Part shown: positions 61,688 to 64,000 of the stretch, one piece after another
Numbering within the stretch: position 1 is the first letter of the stretch
Layout: each line of letters begins with the position of its first letter
From: Gnetum montanum
Lineage: Eukaryota > Streptophyta > Gnetopsida > Gnetales > Gnetaceae
Reading direction: 5' to 3'
Length of the DNA: 64,000 nt
Assembly (NCBI GenBank): GCA_015680685.1
Contig: MNCI01007621.1
Span: 1,216,801-1,280,800, forward strand
Made by a program: the position numbers and the translations under genes
Notes under the pieces: generated by a model
Told to the model about the DNA's origin: nothing
Database searches by the model: none
The model's input: the letters and a program-made list of their open reading frames with translations, nothing else

Positions 61688-62529
61688 TGATGAGTGGCGA
61701 GGTACCCCTACACTCAACCATACGAATACAAGCATTTTCACGCGCAATCCGGTCAAACTCGAACTTCGTAGAAGGACTAGTTGTGGCACCTAGACAGTTA
61801 GCCTTAGGTCGCAGTTCACTGTCTTCCCACCTAGACTAGTATTATGGTTGTCACGTATGGTTTAGTCCAGAGGGAGGTGTATGATGGATTTCTACTCTAA
61901 TGCTACTCCTGAAGGCAATGGAAAGTAATAATTACTATGCTAGGAGAGAAAGGGTAAGAGAATCTAAACTAGCCTAAGTGCGATGAGCATCCATTCCTTG
62001 ATTATCCGTACACATCTTGGACTTCGTGCATGACTACCACTAGGATTACCAAGCGCAGATCCTACGTACGCTACTGGGTTACCAAGTAGTCACACTTAAA
62101 TGCTCGTAATCAAGTCGTACTCATTCCACGTTTTAACATGAGTTTAAGGGTGAGAGAGACTAATTAGGAAAGTAGTAAATAACAATTAAATAAATAAATA
62201 AATAAAGTAAATGCTATAATGATGAAGTAATCTCAATCTTTATTGTCAGTCATGTGCGTGTCCAAGTACGTCACACTCAAATAAACGATGTCGTACAATT
62301 ACATTCACCACACTACGGGCATACACTGGAAAATATTCTATCTCTGGAGGGATAAAACTACCAAAGTCTAGCTACAATCTAAATCTAAAACTAAGAAACA
62401 AGGGAGAGCCGCCTCTTATTTATAGGACTGGTGGCAGGCTGCGATATCACGTCTGGGCATGCGATATCGCGTCTAGGCATGCGATATCACGTACGCGATA
62501 TCACAGTTGCCCCAAATGATGTCTCATCA
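61688..62529 (-). repeat. Element C 5' LTR
   Basis: TGATGAGTGGCG...GTCTCATCA, 842 bases. Same layout as the 3' copy, with one more GATATC unit (62445-62515). Confidence 0.94.
62415..62425 (-). promoter_or_regulatory. Element C 5' LTR TATA box
   Basis: Plus CTTATTTATAG, sense CTATAAATAAG, between the GATATC-rich segment and the transcribed part. Confidence 0.75.
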
Positions 62530-63040
62530 ATGTCAAATTATTAATAATCTCTTTGCAGATGACAACTTTCTTCTTCTACAACTAAAAATAATTTAAACAC
62601 CGTCCTTCATTATATCCAAGTTTATTGTAAAGCTTCTAGTTCTGCTATTAATTAGAAGAAAATTCATGCTATGAAATCCAAGCTTTGCGATATTCCTTTG
62701 GATCATTCTAATTTTATTTAGAGCTAGGTTCAAGCTTCTAAGTTTATAGCTCTATTGGGTATTTCTTTTTATCCCTTAGCTTCTACTAGTCATTTCTAGG
62801 AGAAAGTTCTTCATAAAGTTTGTCAAAAAATTAGTAAGTGGGTTGGCAAATCATTATCTGTAGCAAGAAGATTTATTGTTGCTCTAGAATTTTTCACTAT
62901 ACTCACATTTATTACTCTTTCTTTATGGCTTCTTCTAAAAGATCATATGAGCAGTTAGAGTAGCTTATTAAATCCTTGTTTGGGGGAAAGAATGATGCTC
63001 TCCACTACTTTCCTAGAGTTAATTAGGAATTTTATAATCT
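62530..63040 (+). mobile_element. LINE segment 3: reverse transcriptase catalytic end, truncated
   Basis: Resumes with QIINNLFADDNFLLLQ, the catalytic FADD box, later SKWVGKSLSVARRFI and LIKSLFGGKNDALHYFPRVN. The frame stops at about 63040, where F-type LTR sequence begins; the rest of the LINE is missing. Confidence 0.82.
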
Positions 63041-63745
63041 TTATGGAGTATTATCATGTTTTTGTAGCTTGGAACTATTTAGTCAACATGGAGTCTAGTG
63101 TTTGTGCAATGAATAAAGCTCATTTGGATTTTCTTAAATTTTTTAATTTTATTTTATTAAACATCAATGAAAACATCTTATTAATGAATTATTTATTAAA
63201 TTTAGAAGTTATAATTAAATTAATTCCCTTAGATAGATTATCTTTGTTGAGCAAAACTTGCAATGATTTTACCTTGCCTATGTGGAATGGTGTTGGACCA
63301 TCAAGGATGTGTATGTGGAGATTTTATCACTTTCATGTGTTAGTATCACACTTGTGAAGGATTGAAACACAATATACATGTGTATTTGATTTTTATGTTA
63401 CACTTGTCTCACAAGTGATTATGACACTAAGATTTGTTTTATTTCTTTTTCATGTGTGAACATTGCACCTACTCCACAAGGGATTACAACAAGTTTTAAT
63501 CATTGTTTTATTCTTTACACTTAGAAAATACATAAAAATTATAAAAATACTATCTTCCTATTGTGGTAACATAGGTTTTCTTATTTGTATTATATGTACC
63601 ATCATATTTTATTTCCTAAACATAACAATATACACAACTAAACTTTACAATTCATGTTCTTATCATCTTTGGTGTTTACGACTAGTTTGCAACGCATACC
63701 ATTGATACACCTCTTGTAATCTCGACCACGAGGGCCCTTGTAACA
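63041..63745 (+). repeat. Second, 5'-truncated copy of the F-type LTR
   Basis: Aligns with 31400-32124 (shared TTTTGTAGC, GAATAAAGCTCATTTTGAT-like and ACCATTGATA segments). It lacks the promoter half and ends GTAACA. The bases after it (TGGTGGTAGATTCTTAG) vaguely resemble the F primer site. Confidence 0.75.
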
Positions 63746-64000
63746 TGGTGGTAGATTCTTAGATTCTAAAAACTCTCCACAGGATTATCAAGACTCTAAG
63801 CTTAGTATCCCATAGTACTTCTAATAACCTTGTAAACCTGAGTATACATATGATGCTCTTGCAAGATGCAAACATAATACCTCAAGAAAAATGCAAAACA
63901 TCAAACACTTGGCCACCCAAGAGATAATTCCTTAAGGCAAAAGTAGATGCTCCCTTAGAGAGGATTTAGGTTTCTCAAAGTAATGTGAAAATACAATAGA
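63746..64000. other. Right end of window, no supported gene
   Basis: No open frame or recognised repeat. Could be leader sequence of a second F-type element, but nothing confirms it. Confidence 0.4.

Larger units (their letters stand above)
53918..62529 (-). mobile_element. Element C: gag plus ORF3 retrotransposon lacking pol
   Basis: LTRs 53918-54733 and 61688-62529 flank an internal region with gag (61551-59843) and ORF3 (57662-54897) on the minus strand and no trace of protease, reverse transcriptase, RNase H or integrase. The LINE frame is split at this site; ATGTT on the left and ATGTC on the right are the likely target duplication with one change. LTR divergence is about 7 percent over the 270 bases compared by eye. 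A non-autonomous member that would need pol supplied in trans. Confidence 0.93.

Overview
The window is plant nuclear DNA made almost entirely of nested, decayed LTR retrotransposons plus one LINE. I see no host gene, tRNA, rRNA or CRISPR array. The element types (tRNA-Asp-primed Ty3/gypsy elements of Athila-like build, a Tat-like gypsy element with an extra RNase H, a plant L1-type LINE) point to a land plant, most likely a flowering plant with a repeat-rich genome. The species cannot be read from the sequence.

Layout. 1-1046: flank. 1047-14240: element A, minus strand, two LTRs, 5-bp target duplication TCTAC, with gag, pol and a third reading region (ORF3). 14246-16926: flank with an assembly gap. 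16927-17469 and 27550-27821: the two halves of the 5' LTR of plus-strand element G, split by element B. 17470-27549: element B, minus strand, duplication CACTG, one gag-pol frame, no ORF3. 27822-30930: primer-binding site and gag/protease of G, with a gag segment present twice. About 31080-35200: LTR, primer site and gag of element F, interrupted by solo LTR D (33922-34813, duplication ATCAT). About 37500-63040: one plus-strand LINE cut twice, in its endonuclease by element E (39153-52168) and in its reverse transcriptase by element C (53918-62529). 63041-63745: a 5'-truncated second copy of the F-type LTR fused to the broken LINE.

A, B, C, D and G are one extended family: LTR ends TGATGAG...CTCATCA, a minus-strand TATA box in a fixed place and, in A, B, C and G (F also), a primer site matching the 3' end of tRNA-Asp. 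B and C carry complementary losses: B keeps gag-pol and lacks ORF3, C keeps gag and ORF3 and lacks all of pol. ORF3 encodes an N-terminal globular domain recalling the plant 'putative plant transposon protein' family followed by a long coiled coil. Just upstream of ORF3, both A and C carry a TATA box next to the same sequence motif that fills the U3 of their own LTR, which looks like an internal promoter for a separate ORF3 transcript. This is the most novel signal in the window.

All elements look dead. Most damage is C-to-T or G-to-A (CAA/CAG to TAA/TAG, TGG to TAG/TGA, and the primer sites), as expected for methylated silenced DNA. Several catalytic residues are lost: B lacks one Asp of its reverse transcriptase MDD box, and the integrases of A, B and E all have Asn for the second catalytic Asp.
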